Shown piece by piece: positions 5,970 through 6,138 of a DNA stretch of 6,138 nt; position 1 is the first letter of the stretch; the number at the start of each line of letters is the position of its first letter. Source of the stretch: a bacterium. GTDB lineage: Bacteria > Zhuqueibacterota > Zhuqueibacteria > Thermofontimicrobiales > Thermofontimicrobiaceae. A program made the position numbers and the translations under genes. The stretch lies in NCBI GenBank assembly GCA_011046315.1, contig DSAU01000398.1, positions 1-6,138 of the forward strand. The letters run 5' to 3'. The notes under the pieces were generated by a model that searched no databases, was not told the origin of the DNA, and saw only the letters and a list, made by a program, of their open reading frames with translations.

Positions 5970-6026
5970 ACAGGCGGAATACTGATGCCATCGCTTGACA
6001 TTCTGATTATTTAATAGATGTCAACA
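5970..6026. repeat. Dispersed repeat, copy B (57 bp), with internal hairpin
   Basis: Same element as 3004-3060 (48/57 identical, same orientation), with the 16-bp core at 5981-5996. In this copy TTGACAT (5995-6001) pairs perfectly with ATGTCAA (6018-6024) around the conserved 16-nt segment that includes TCTGATTATTTA. Most differences from copy A fall in or beside these arms, while the loop is nearly unchanged. It lies about 160 nt upstream of the reductase start codon. Confidence 0.75.
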
Positions 6027-6138
6027 TTTTAAAATATAACATCCTAAGCCAGACAAGCTGGAATTAAAAATTTAAAATTAAAAAGTAACTATTCAGTCCC
6101 ATTTTGATCACAAAAAAAGTTAAAAAAGTACTGGCGTC

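Larger units (their letters stand above)
5811..6138. other. Non-coding region upstream of the aldo/keto reductase operon
   Basis: This 328-nt stretch to the window edge is AT-rich and holds no convincing protein gene on either strand. It contains the reductase ribosome binding site, an imperfect direct repeat, a candidate minus-strand promoter and dispersed repeat copy B. From about 6030 to 6138 the DNA is A/T-rich with a short CCAG-loop-CTGG hairpin near 6050-6061. Nothing else is recognisable there. Confidence 0.7.

Noticed and set aside
5995..6024. TTGACA at 5995-6000 as a plus-strand -35 box
   Set aside because: No acceptable -10 at 16-18 nt (ATGTCA is found) and no plus-strand gene follows within the window.
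1..6138. CRISPR array, tRNA, rRNA or insertion sequence
   Set aside because: No regularly spaced repeats, cloverleaf-like sequence or transposase-like protein was seen.

Overview
The window reads as ordinary bacterial chromosome from a Gram-negative-type heterotroph. Coding density is high, GC looks moderate in genes and low between them, and most starts sit 6-8 nt behind a good Shine-Dalgarno (GGAGG, AGGAG, GGAG). The gene set (a sodium/solute symporter with a long C-terminal extension, a small sulfotransferase, a Gfo/Idh/MocA dehydrogenase and a Kv-beta-like aldo/keto reductase) would suit an uncultured FCB-group lineage such as Calditrichota/KSB1. That placement is a guess from gene style, not a demonstrated assignment. 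I see no rRNA, tRNA, CRISPR array, transposase or phage gene.

Layout: 1-1002 (+) is the 3' part of a sodium:solute symporter gene cut by the window edge, followed by a weak terminator. 1175-1747 (+) is a monocistronic small sulfotransferase with its own candidate promoter. It ends at a strong bidirectional hairpin (1830-1874) shared with the convergent minus-strand genes. 2889-1905 (-) is a two-gene unit: a Nudix hydrolase with the family's N-terminal domain, then a 109-residue membrane protein with a winged-helix-like middle. A candidate promoter with a perfect TTGACA box precedes it. 5810-3118 (-) is a three-gene unit: aldo/keto reductase, Gfo/Idh/MocA oxidoreductase, then a thymidylate-kinase-like P-loop protein with a degenerate Walker A. 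It runs from a candidate promoter near 5908-5936 to a hairpin/U-tract terminator that contains the last stop codon in its loop.

How they might work together: the two NAD(P)-type oxidoreductases look like a catabolic or sugar/polyol-modifying pair, and the kinase-like protein is the unexplained third partner. The Nudix hydrolase cleans up or processes nucleoside-diphosphate-linked compounds. No substrate can be read from the sequence.

The least explained structure is non-coding. A 57-bp repeat (48/57 identical) occurs at 3004-3060 and 5970-6026, in the same orientation, each time upstream of a minus-strand transcription unit. Its 16-bp core ACTGATGCCATCGCTT also occurs perfectly inverted at 3102-3117, where it forms the 3' arm and U-tract junction of the operon terminator. 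This looks like a dispersed element family and is the best candidate here for something undescribed, though no complete new system can be claimed.
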